5,478 nucleotides of DNA from Oscillospiraceae bacterium (lineage in GTDB: Bacteria > Bacillota > Clostridia > Oscillospirales > Oscillospiraceae). The stretch is from NCBI GenBank assembly GCA_017646545.1, contig JAGCMI010000032.1, forward strand, positions 1-5,478. The letters are read 5' to 3'. This document shows positions 1 to 4,955 of this stretch, in pieces (the first letter of the stretch is position 1; the number at the start of each line of letters is the position of its first letter). The notes under the pieces were generated by a model. It was not told where the DNA came from and ran no database searches. It saw only the letters and a list, made by a program, of their open reading frames with translations. A program made the translations under genes and the position numbers.

Positions 1-561
1 AATATCCGCACCGGGATGGGTCAGCAAAGCAGCGAAATCTGCCTGCAGAGGGTGACACTTTTCCACCGGCTCCGGGTCTTGATAGTACATACCCGGCAGG
101 GCGGTGCGCTTGGCACCGGCATCCAGGCCGATGCGCCGCAGCCAATCGATGATCCGCCCGGTCTTATCCAGCAGGTAAAGATTGCAGGTCTTACCCATCA
201 GCTCGGCAATCAGCCGCTTCTAGGTGGGGTCGCCCAGTTCGTCGATGCAGTCAAAGGTAAAAATGGCGCAGCGCTCCATGGGCAGCTGGGAAATATCTGT
301 CAGCCGGGCGCCGCTTAAATGCTTGCGCAGCAGCATACAGAACATGGGCGGCTCTGCCGGATTTTCCGGGGAAGCGGTGGTCAAATGCAGCCGGGGGGCG
401 GCAGGGTTGGCTGCGATTAAAAGCTTTGCCCGGGCTTCCCGACCTTTTAAGTGCAGGATTACCGTGTCCCGGCTGGGTTGGTGGATCTTGTCCACACGGG
501 CATCGCCCAATTGTCGAATTTCCGCCAAAACCGCGGAAAGATAAAATGCGTCAAATGCCAT
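1..561 (-). pseudogene. rqcH: RqcH / NFACT-family ribosome quality-control factor, N-terminal part, interrupted by an in-frame TAG and truncated by the window edge
   Basis: RqcH (Rqc2/NEMF family, formerly fibronectin-binding protein FbpA/YloA) binds stalled 50S subunits carrying peptidyl-tRNA and recruits tRNA-Ala to add C-terminal alanine tails. Visible NFACT-N hallmarks are KIHQP (residues 25-29), the PPMFCMLLRKHL block (71-82) and E96-R97, at the position of the Asp-Arg pair needed for tailing in B. subtilis. Asp is replaced by the similar Glu here. The ATG at 559-561 has AGGAG six nt upstream. Codon 114 (220-222) is TAG, inside the segment GDPT-stop-KRLIAELMGK. The same frame then continues without another stop to position 1, through CNLYLLDKTGRIIDWLRR and beyond, which reads like normal NFACT sequence. 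The codon after GDPT is often Glu in this family, so one GAG-to-TAG change would explain it. It lies 23 nt after mrnC. Family identity is firm. Whether the gene is dead, recoded or mis-sequenced cannot be decided here. Confidence 0.88.
220..222 (-). other. in-frame amber codon inside rqcH
   Basis: The plus strand reads cta here, giving TAG on the coding strand between Thr113 and a Lys codon. No Shine-Dalgarno-like sequence precedes the next in-frame ATG (the Met of MGK), so reinitiation is not obviously supported. None of the other nine genes whose ends are visible uses TAG as its stop; they end in TGA or TAA. Confidence 0.85.
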
Positions 562-584
562 AGTTTTCTCCTGTAGCGAGGGGA

Positions 585-986
585 TTATTCTTCCATCATA
601 ATATGAAACAGCTGGTTGATCCGATCGGTCTGACCGGACAGATACAGATAGCCAAAGAGTGCCTCCAGACCGGTGGCCTTGGCATAGTCCATGGGGGAAG
701 CGCCCTTGGGTACGGCATGGACATGGGCATTTTTGCCCCGACGGAAGTAGGACAGTTCCGTTTCGGTCAGATGGGGCTTGATCTTATCGGAAAAAGCAGC
801 TTGCGCGGAAGCTTTTACCAGCTTTACGGTATCGCGGTGGAGATTACCCACATTCTGCGCCCCTTTGCTGCAAAGGTGGCTGCGACACATCAGTTCAAAC
901 ACACCGTCGCCAATATGGGCCAAACTCAGATTGGAGAAGGCATTGATTTCGGCTGCGGTGAGATTCATTTGAAAGTAGTTTTCCAT
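585..986 (-). CDS. mrnC: Mini-ribonuclease 3 (Mini-III), 23S rRNA maturation
   Basis: Mini-III is a dimeric RNase III-type enzyme without a dsRNA-binding domain. In Firmicutes it trims the ends of 23S precursor rRNA in the cytoplasm. The 133-aa product is the usual length and is essentially one RNase III catalytic domain. The signature HIGDGVFELM (residues 24-33) carries catalytic Asp27. FRRGKNA (81-87) is the conserved basic segment, and GLEALFGYLYL (106-116) carries the second acidic catalytic residue, Glu108. I chose the ATG at 984-986 because GGGAGG stands seven to eight nt upstream; a longer frame reaching 1025 would put the start upstream of the predicted transcription start. It has its own promoter and is followed by rqcH after 23 nt, so the pair is probably one transcript. 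The family assignment is strong. Confidence 0.93.
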   Translation of the reverse strand: MENYFQMNLTAAEINAFSNLSLAHIGDGVFELMCRSHLCSKGAQNVGNLHRDTVKLVKASAQAAFSDKIKPHLTETELSYFRRGKNAHVHAVPKGASPMDYAKATGLEALFGYLYLSGQTDRINQLFHIMMEE

Positions 987-1020
987 GTTACTTCCTCCCG
1001 AAATGGATGGGTTACACTTT

Positions 1021-1049
1021 ATCATACCATTTTTTTAGGAAAAAGTAAA
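1021..1049 (-). promoter_or_regulatory. sigma-A-type promoter of mrnC-rqcH
   Basis: Reading the minus strand, a -35-like TTTACT (1044-1049) and a -10 TATGAT (1021-1026) are separated by 17 nt. TG lies one base upstream of the -10, giving an extended -10. The predicted start near 1014 leaves a leader of about 28 nt before the mrnC ATG. No terminator separates this promoter from the upstream sigma-like gene, so read-through is also possible. Confidence 0.65.
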
Positions 1050-1060
1050 CCGCAAACCCA

Positions 1061-1303
1061 TCAGTATTTTAAGTAACGGCGCAGCCGCTGCTCCGCCCGG
1101 TGCAGCGTGCGGCTGACGGTGCTCTTGTGCACACCCCGTTTGGCGGCAATTTGGGGGATGGTCATGCGGTGAAAATAATAGTCAAGCAGGGTCTGCCGCT
1201 GCAAGGGGGTCAGTTCCTCCCGGATGACCCGCTGCACCCGCTGCAGCTGGATGTTTTTCGGCAGTCTGGGACCCAGATAGCCCTCATAGAGTATATTTTT
1301 CAT
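1061..1303 (-). CDS. small sigma-70 region 4-like helix-turn-helix protein
   Basis: This is an 80-aa protein. Its C-terminal half looks like sigma-70 region 4: a helix with LTPLQRQTLLDYYF (about residues 31-44), then an HTH TIPQIAAKRGVHKSTVSRTL (48-67), then a basic tail RAEQRLRRYLKY (69-80). It has no region 2, so it cannot be a normal sigma factor alone. It may be a DNA-binding regulator or one part of a split sigma. I chose the ATG at 1301-1303 because GGGGG lies upstream at reasonable spacing. An ATG at 1322-1324 would add seven residues but has no ribosome binding site. Its start overlaps the end of the preceding 77-aa gene by 20 nt, suggesting translational coupling. Short proteins of this type occur in gut Clostridia and in mobile elements of this group. 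The target is unknown. Confidence 0.82.
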   Translation of the reverse strand: MKNILYEGYLGPRLPKNIQLQRVQRVIREELTPLQRQTLLDYYFHRMTIPQIAAKRGVHKSTVSRTLHRAEQRLRRYLKY

Positions 1304-1517
1304 TTCGGTAATACCCCCGGTCATAGTAGTGGGCAGTCAGGTCGGCCAGTTCGTTCATCTGGGTCAAAATAGGGGTCAGTTCCGCAATGCGGCGCTTGAG
1401 TTTCCATATTTTTTCGGGGTCGGTTTCCACCGCCAGTTCCTGCCGCAGCTGCCGCAGGCGGTTTCGGATGGGGACAGCCGCCTGCTGATAACAAAGGCTC
1501 AGTTCTGTCAGAGTCAT
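1284..1517 (-). CDS. 77-aa helical protein of unknown function, middle gene of a three-gene cassette
   Basis: I do not recognise a named family. The sequence is rich in charged and Leu/Ile residues. Residues about 15-60 (NRLRQLRQEL, then EKIWKLKRRIAELTPIL) look like two amphipathic helices or a short coiled coil. The tail (about 63-74) is Tyr/Arg-rich: HYYDRGYYRNEK. There are no Cys pairs, membrane segments or signal peptide. The ATG at 1515-1517 follows AAAGGAG by seven nt and overlaps the stop of the upstream Cys-rich gene as ATGA. The end overlaps the sigma-like gene by 20 nt. This tight packing suggests the product acts with the HTH protein, perhaps as a partner or anti-factor, but that is inference only. 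Confidence 0.75.
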   Translation of the reverse strand: MTLTELSLCYQQAAVPIRNRLRQLRQELAVETDPEKIWKLKRRIAELTPILTQMNELADLTAHYYDRGYYRNEKYTL

Positions 1518-1642
1518 GGGCTGCTCCTTTCACATCGGATGCAGTGGTAGCTGGGGGGATACACGCAGCCTCTGCAGCGGGGACACCGCTTCTCCGGATG
1601 ACATTGGGGGTCGGTGAGCAAATCAAATTTTGTATGGCACAT
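1514..1642 (-). CDS. 42-aa Cys-rich zinc-ribbon-like peptide
   Basis: This is a 42-residue product with seven Cys. Four are arranged as CPRC (20-23) and CIRC (34-37), a CxxC-x10-CxxC pattern typical of a small zinc ribbon. Extra Cys are at 2, 14 and 26, and the linker GCVYPPSYH resembles the CGGxIYPGE-type linker of tiny zinc-ribbon proteins found in Clostridia. I chose the ATG at 1640-1642 because TTTAGGAGGG lies just upstream at good spacing. An ATG at 1727-1729 would extend the protein by 29 residues but has no ribosome binding site. It is the first gene of the cassette, and its TGA overlaps the next ATG. Function is unknown; nucleic-acid or protein binding is a guess. Confidence 0.72.
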   Translation of the reverse strand: MCHTKFDLLTDPQCHPEKRCPRCRGCVYPPSYHCIRCERSSP

Positions 1643-1721
1643 ATTAGTCCCTCCTAAAGTAAAATCTGGGAATCGGCCGCATATTTTGATTTCTCTGCCA
1701 ACCATTTCCGAAAAAAGTATA

Positions 1722-1757
1722 CTACACACTTCGTGCAGAATCCTTCGAAATGTGTAG
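1722..1757. repeat. 12-bp imperfect inverted repeat, possible operator or hairpin
   Basis: The arms CTACACACTTCG (1722-1733) and CGAAATGTGTAG (1746-1757) pair at 11 of 12 positions, with a 12-nt loop. On the minus strand the mismatch becomes a G-U wobble. The repeat abuts the minus-strand TATACT, so the -35 region of the cassette would fall in the loop. T-rich runs lie on both sides, but several nt from the stem. I favour an operator over a terminator because no gene ends here. Confidence 0.5.
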
Positions 1758-1792
1758 ACGCCTTTTTTCGTTGTTTTTCTATGGTGCGGCTG

Positions 1793-1818
1793 TGTTATTA
1801 TGGGGCAAAAGGGGGGAG
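1793..1818 (+). promoter_or_regulatory. extended -10 promoter and Shine-Dalgarno of the XRE gene
   Basis: TGT followed by TATTAT (1796-1801) is an extended -10. Only weak T-rich sequence stands at -35 (about 1771-1778). Transcription would start near 1808, directly before GGGGGGAG (1811-1818). The Shine-Dalgarno end is seven nt from a CTG at 1826 and four from an ACG at 1823. The only in-frame ATG nearby (1781) lies upstream of this predicted start. Confidence 0.55.
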
Positions 1819-1825
1819 CAATACG

Positions 1826-2152
1826 CTGGGAGAGAGAATATGCCTGCTGCGGCAGCGGCAGGGGTGGAGTCAGGCGGAACTGGCCAAACGGCTATGCATC
1901 AGCGCCAGCACGGTGGGGATGTATGAGCAGGGCAGGCGGGAGCCGTCTTTAAGCGGCGCGGTACAGCTAAGCCGCGCCTTTGGAGTGAGTGTGGATTATT
2001 TGTTGACGGGAGCCCCCCTGACCCGGGAGGATGCCCGGGCAATGAAGGAGGCGGTGGAGAAAAGCTTGCCGGATCGGCAGAGAAAGGGCGGCCTTTCCCG
2101 GGAGGAACTGGCTGTGATGTTTACGGCGCTCATGGGTGAGGAGTGCCTCTGA
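1826..2152 (+). CDS. XRE-family HTH transcriptional regulator, probable non-canonical start
   Basis: This is a small Cro/C1-type DNA-binding protein. The HTH spans LGERICLLRQRQGWS through QAELAKRL, SASTVGMYEQGRREPS and LSRAFGVSVDYLLTG, a complete HTH_3 domain. A helical tail of about 45 residues follows (EDARAMKEAVEKSL and LSREELAVMFTALM). Relatives usually begin at or just before TLGERI. Here that position has no ATG, GTG or TTG. A strong Shine-Dalgarno sits seven nt before an in-frame CTG at 1826, so I place the start there (108 aa). The alternative ATG at 1781-1783 gives 15 more residues but has no ribosome binding site and precedes the likely transcription start. The gene is divergent from the three-gene cassette and is a plausible autorepressor and regulator of it, though no binding data exist. 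The domain call is strong; the start is uncertain. Confidence 0.85.
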   Translation: MGERICLLRQRQGWSQAELAKRLCISASTVGMYEQGRREPSLSGAVQLSRAFGVSVDYLLTGAPLTREDARAMKEAVEKSLPDRQRKGGLSREELAVMFTALMGEECL

Positions 2153-2155
2153 AGC

Positions 2156-2185
2156 TTGACAAAGGGCGTATATTTCCGTTATCAT
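2156..2185 (+). promoter_or_regulatory. sigma-A promoter of tadA(-spoIIP)
   Basis: A perfect -35 TTGACA (2156-2161) is followed after 18 nt by TATCAT (2180-2185); TTATCA with 17 nt is an alternative. It begins just after the XRE stop codon. The predicted start is near 2192, so the tadA leader is only about 13 nt and contains the Shine-Dalgarno GGGGTG. Confidence 0.75.
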
Positions 2186-2204
2186 AGTATCCGGGGTGAT
2201 ATGT

Positions 2205-2690
2205 ATGACAGACGCTGAATTTATGGACGAGGCTTTGGAGTTGGCAAGACAGGCGGCTCAGGACGGGGAAGTACCGGTGGGCTGCGTGATCGTGCGAAAC
2301 GGTCAGATTGTGGGCAGGGGCAGAAACCGCCGGGAAAAGGCGAGAAATGCCCTGTGTCACGCGGAGATCGAAGCCATCCATGATGCCTGCTCCAATCTGG
2401 GGGGCTGGCGGCTGTGGGACTGCACCTTGTATGTGACGCTGGAGCCCTGCCCCATGTGCGCAGGCGCCATCATCAGCGCCCGGATTCCGAGGGTGGTGTA
2501 CGGTGCCGGCGATGCCAAATACGGCGCCTGTGGCTCCGTGTGCGACCTGACTGCCATGGATTTTAACCATCATCCTACTGTGGAGCGAGGGGTGCGGCAG
2601 GAAGAGGCTGCGGCGCTGATGCAGGACTTTTTTCAGAACCTGCGGGTGGAGCTGCGCTCCAGACCCAAGTGGAAGCGGCCGGAAGTATAA
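2205..2690 (+). CDS. tadA: tRNA-specific adenosine deaminase (wobble A34 to inosine)
   Basis: TadA deaminates adenosine 34 in the anticodon of tRNA-Arg(ACG) to inosine, allowing decoding of several CGN codons. The 161-aa protein is a cytidine-deaminase fold enzyme with the zinc and catalytic motifs intact: CHAEIEAI with H52 as zinc ligand and E54 as proton shuttle, and PCPMCAGAI with C82 and C85 as zinc ligands. VPVGCVIV (23-30) and AGDAKYGACGSV (101-112) are typical of TadA rather than of free-base deaminases. I chose the ATG at 2205 because GGGGTG lies six nt upstream. A GTG at 2196, three codons earlier, overlaps that Shine-Dalgarno. spoIIP follows after 33 nt with no terminator visible, so cotranscription is likely. 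Confidence 0.95.
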   Translation: MTDAEFMDEALELARQAAQDGEVPVGCVIVRNGQIVGRGRNRREKARNALCHAEIEAIHDACSNLGGWRLWDCTLYVTLEPCPMCAGAIISARIPRVVYGAGDAKYGACGSVCDLTAMDFNHHPTVERGVRQEEAAALMQDFFQNLRVELRSRPKWKRPEV

Positions 2691-2697
2691 CGGAATA

Positions 2698-2717
2698 TCC
2701 TCCCGGATGGGAAGGAG
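2698..2717 (+). promoter_or_regulatory. short hairpin overlapping the spoIIP ribosome binding site
   Basis: TCCTCCC (2698-2704) can pair with GGGAAGGA (2709-2716) with one bulged A and a GGAT loop. The 3' arm contains most of the Shine-Dalgarno AAGGAG (2712-2717), which is six nt before the spoIIP ATG. If it forms, it would reduce spoIIP translation from the tadA transcript. Confidence 0.35.
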
Positions 2718-2723
2718 TTCAAT

Positions 2724-3698
2724 ATGAAAGGAAAAAAACGCAGCACCGTCGTCGGTGCTGCGCTCATTATTTTATTGGTGTTTGCAGGATTGGGGAAACT
2801 CCGGGGAAATGACAGAATTTGGCAGGGCCCCTTGCTGCGGCTGCCCCAGGGTGGATTTTTGAAACCCAGCCAGACCACCGCCCCGGAAGAGATTCTTCCG
2901 GCAGGACCTGCACCGCAGGGAATTGTCTTTACGGCAGCCGATGGCGCAAAAGTGTCGCTGCAATATGGGGATGGTTGTTCCTATCGGCCCAATGTGTCAT
3001 CGCTGTTGCAGAAGTCCCTTTCCTGGGATCTTTCTGCCGAGGCGCCAACGGTGCTGATCATTCATACCCATGCCAGCGAAAGCTATACCCCGGAGCCGGG
3101 GCAGTCATATGCCCAAACCGCCCAATACCGCACGCTGGATACCCAGTATAACATGGTGGCGCTGGGAGATGGGCTCACAGCGCTGCTGGAGCAGGCAGGG
3201 ATCGGGGTGATCCATGACCGGCGGATCCATGACTACCCTTCGTACAATGATTCTTATACCAATGCCCGTAATGCCGCGCAGCAGTTACTGGCGCAGTATC
3301 CTTCGATTCAAGTGGTGTTGGATCTGCATCGGGATGCAGTGCTCAATGCCAATGGCAGCCAGTTTGCCCCGGTGGTGGAAGTGCAGGGCAAACGGGTGGC
3401 AAAATTGATGCTGGTGGTGGGCACGGATGCATCGGGGATGCATCATCCCAACTGGAAGGAAAATTTAGCGGCAGCGGTGAAGCTGCAAGTGCTCCTGGAA
3501 AAGCAGGTGCCGGGAATTACCAGACCGGTTTTGCTGCGGGCCCAGAGATTTAATCACGATCTGTCGGAGGGGGCAATGATCGTGGAGATCGGCACAGCGG
3601 GCAATACTTTGCAGGAGGCCATGGGGGCCATGGAATTTTTGGCGCAGGCGCTGATCGGGCTGATGCACGGCAGCGTTACAGCAGATTCCACCAAGTGA
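2724..3698 (+). CDS. spoIIP: stage II sporulation protein P, peptidoglycan amidase/endopeptidase of engulfment
   Basis: SpoIIP is a membrane-anchored cell-wall hydrolase that works with SpoIID and SpoIIM to thin septal peptidoglycan and drive forespore engulfment. The 324-aa protein has a basic N-terminus and one membrane anchor (about residues 9-24), then a Pro/Gly-rich linker (35-66). The catalytic domain runs from about 105 to 315. Family motifs are clear: HTHASESY (114-121), the DTQYNMVALGD block (139-149), DLHRDA (200-205) and the late acidic motif EIGTAGNT (288-295). These supply the His and Glu residues expected for zinc binding and catalysis (H116, E119, H202 and E288 are the likely ones). 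The ATG follows AAGGAG by six nt. The last 23 nt overlap the 3' end of the opposite DUF4363 gene. I saw no convincing sigma-E promoter directly upstream; expression may come from within or before tadA. Confidence 0.95.
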   Translation: MKGKKRSTVVGAALIILLVFAGLGKLRGNDRIWQGPLLRLPQGGFLKPSQTTAPEEILPAGPAPQGIVFTAADGAKVSLQYGDGCSYRPNVSSLLQKSLSWDLSAEAPTVLIIHTHASESYTPEPGQSYAQTAQYRTLDTQYNMVALGDGLTALLEQAGIGVIHDRRIHDYPSYNDSYTNARNAAQQLLAQYPSIQVVLDLHRDAVLNANGSQFAPVVEVQGKRVAKLMLVVGTDASGMHHPNWKENLAAAVKLQVLLEKQVPGITRPVLLRAQRFNHDLSEGAMIVEIGTAGNTLQEAMGAMEFLAQALIGLMHGSVTADSTK

Positions 3699-4056
3699 GC
3701 CGGTGGCTTTCCGCAATGGCGGTGGCCAGAAAACTCAGCTCCAGGCAAGTGGCGGCAAAGTGGGGATCTTCCCGCTGCTGGGCAAAGACGGGCAGTTGAA
3801 CAAATAGGGCATCGAGATCATCCATGGGGGTGTGGTCTGCAAAGGCTGCGGTGAAACGGTGATAGCGATCCCAGCGGTGCATGGCCGATCGGGCCAGATG
3901 GAAGGCCTGCTCCCAGTTTTTCGCCATGGCGGCATCTGCCGCTTCTGCCAGATCCTGCGAGATGGCGGTGTGGATGCGGCGCATACTGGTATTGATAAGC
4001 AGACTGCCGGATAGCAGCAGAAGAAGAATGAGGACCCCCAGCCAAAAACGCTTCAT
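3676..4056 (-). CDS. DUF4363-family membrane-anchored protein
   Basis: This is a 126-aa protein with one N-terminal hydrophobic anchor (about residues 4-22) and a helical, probably extracytoplasmic domain. Features resembling DUF4363 are the Trp-containing helix (NWEQAFHLARSAMHRWDRY, 47-65), the Asp/His segment ADHTPMDDLDAL (73-84), and the C-terminal ending ESHRLTWWNLL, where relatives often end in a similar NLL or NIL. I chose the ATG at 4054-4056 because GGGAGG sits just upstream. It overlaps the stop of the DUF421 gene as ATGA, so translation of the two is coupled. The biochemical function is unknown; pairing with DUF421 recurs in spore formers, from my general knowledge. Its TAA lies inside the 3' end of spoIIP on the other strand. 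The family call is by pattern, not by search. Confidence 0.78.
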   Translation of the reverse strand: MKRFWLGVLILLLLLSGSLLINTSMRRIHTAISQDLAEAADAAMAKNWEQAFHLARSAMHRWDRYHRFTAAFADHTPMDDLDALFVQLPVFAQQREDPHFAATCLELSFLATAIAESHRLTWWNLL

Positions 4057-4730
4057 GGCATTTCCTCCCGTGATACAAATATGATATGCTCGCCCCGGTC
4101 GACGGTCAGCAGCCATGTGTTTGCAATTTTGGCATCGTATTGCGCCAGAATGTTCTTGAGCCAGGTTTCATCCTTGCCGCTGAGAAGCAGATTGTGGCGG
4201 AACAGATGCCCGTCTTCGATGATGGTGATGGGCAGAAACTGCCGTTGGGGCTGGATTCCTGCGTCCATGGCAGTGGCAGGTTGGAATTGGGGGTAGGGGA
4301 ACACGGAAAAATTGCCGTCGGTTTCCAGAATGGCAAACTGCACCTGGTCGATGCTAAGCACATCCTTTTCCCGCAGATGACCGCTGAGTTCGTCCATGGT
4401 GATGCCGGTGCGGCGGAGATTGTTTTGCAGGATTCTTCCGTTTTCAATGAGAATCACGGGCTTGCCGCAGAGCCACCGCCGCAGCGACACACAGCGCATC
4501 GACAGCCAGGACAGCAGCAATTCCACCCCCAGTACCGTTAAAATGGGGACAAGACCGGATAGTAACGGAATCCCCCCGTCCTGCATGGGGATGGAGGCCA
4601 GATTGGCCACCAGCATGGTGACCACGAATTCCATGGGCTCCATCTGGCCAATCTGCCGCTTTCCCATGAGGCGGATGACGGCAATGAGAATGAGATATAG
4701 AAAGATGGTGCGAATGTAGGATAATAGCAA
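4053..4730 (-). CDS. DUF421 / YetF-like membrane protein
   Basis: This is a 225-aa protein with three predicted N-terminal transmembrane helices (about 4-22, 34-50 and 56-78) followed by a cytosolic alpha/beta region. DUF421 hallmarks are RLMGKRQIGQM (20-30) after the first helix, EFVVTMLVANLASIPM (34-49) in the second, GKPVILIENGRI (89-100), NNLRRTGITMDEL (103-115), and an extended C-terminal part typical of longer YetF-like members. The start is a TTG at 4728-4730, supported by GAGGTGA (4737-4743) six nt upstream; no in-frame ATG or GTG is near. The downstream DUF4363 start overlaps the stop. Members of this family have been linked to spore inner-membrane properties in Bacillus, and location beside spoIIP fits a sporulation role, but this is inference. 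A 16-bp terminator-like hairpin lies in the presumed leader. Confidence 0.88.
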   Translation of the reverse strand: MLLSYIRTIFLYLILIAVIRLMGKRQIGQMEPMEFVVTMLVANLASIPMQDGGIPLLSGLVPILTVLGVELLLSWLSMRCVSLRRWLCGKPVILIENGRILQNNLRRTGITMDELSGHLREKDVLSIDQVQFAILETDGNFSVFPYPQFQPATAMDAGIQPQRQFLPITIIEDGHLFRHNLLLSGKDETWLKNILAQYDAKIANTWLLTVDRGEHIIFVSREEMP

Positions 4731-4774
4731 GATTTGTCACCTCGGTCAGTATCTTTCCCGAAAGACAAATAAAA

Positions 4775-4812
4775 AATGCAAAATCCGCAGCATTGTCTGC
4801 GGATTTTGCATT
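4775..4812 (-). terminator. 16-bp perfect hairpin with T-tract on the minus strand
   Basis: The arms AATGCAAAATCCGCAG (4775-4790) and its exact complement (4797-4812) enclose a six-nt loop. On the minus strand the stem is followed by TTTTATTTG, so it looks like an intrinsic terminator for leftward transcripts. The plus-strand side has no T-run. No minus-strand gene ends here; it lies 45 nt upstream of the DUF421 TTG. It may be a leader attenuator or may block antisense transcription from the BMP side. Confidence 0.6.
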
Positions 4813-4832
4813 AAGTAAAGAGGAGAGGAAAA

Positions 4833-4871
4833 ATGAAAAAGATAATTCATAAACGATTACCTACATCATAA
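4833..4871 (+). CDS. 12-codon mini-ORF with strong Shine-Dalgarno, possible leader peptide or gene remnant
   Basis: ATG at 4833 follows GAGGAGAGG with the AGGAG core about seven nt upstream. It encodes MKKIIHKRLPTS and ends in TAA. The ribosome binding site is as good as those of the real genes, but the product is tiny and basic. It stands after the hairpin and before the BMP promoter. No plus-strand promoter was recognised for it. It could be a leader peptide, the 5' remnant of a decayed gene, or chance. Confidence 0.25.
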   Translation: MKKIIHKRLPTS

Positions 4872-4937
4872 TTGATAAATATGAATAAAAAAAGGGGCAA
4901 ATATTAAAAAAGTCTTAAGTTTTGAACAAAATTGTAT

Positions 4938-4955
4938 GGAAAAATCGGAAAAATC
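4938..4955 (+). repeat. tandem 9-bp direct repeat
   Basis: Two adjacent perfect copies of GGAAAAATC occupy 4938-4946 and 4947-4955. The AAAAATC of the second copy can pair with GATTTTT at 5002-5008, closing a 46-nt segment that also contains GGGT/GCCC and TGCC/GGCA short stems. Significance is uncertain. Confidence 0.5.

Larger units (their letters stand above)
1643..1825. other. divergent intergenic region between the small-gene cassette and the XRE gene
   Basis: This spacer of about 180 nt separates the minus-strand cassette from the plus-strand XRE gene. It holds the cassette ribosome binding site, a minus-strand -10-like TATACT (1716-1721) without a recognisable -35, a 12-bp imperfect inverted repeat directly upstream of that -10, and the extended -10 promoter of the XRE gene. 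The layout suits a regulator that controls both directions. Confidence 0.55.

Noticed and set aside
603..1076. 157-codon plus-strand ORF opposite mrnC
   Set aside because: It is antisense to a clearly recognisable Mini-III gene, has no ribosome binding site and shows no recognisable protein features.
1722..1770. The inverted repeat as a plus-strand intrinsic terminator
   Set aside because: A T-run does occur after it, but five nt away from the stem, and no plus-strand gene ends upstream.
2130..2573. 147-codon minus-strand ORF opposite tadA
   Set aside because: TadA has complete catalytic motifs on the other strand, and the antisense product is His/Gly/Pro-rich shadow sequence.
2691..2723. 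A sigma-E promoter directly before spoIIP
   Set aside because: A GAATATC resembles the -35 element, but no matching -10 stands at the right distance before the ATG.
4086..4541. 151-codon plus-strand ORF opposite the DUF421 gene
   Set aside because: It lies antisense to a good DUF421 match with a supported start; no ribosome binding site or family resemblance is visible.
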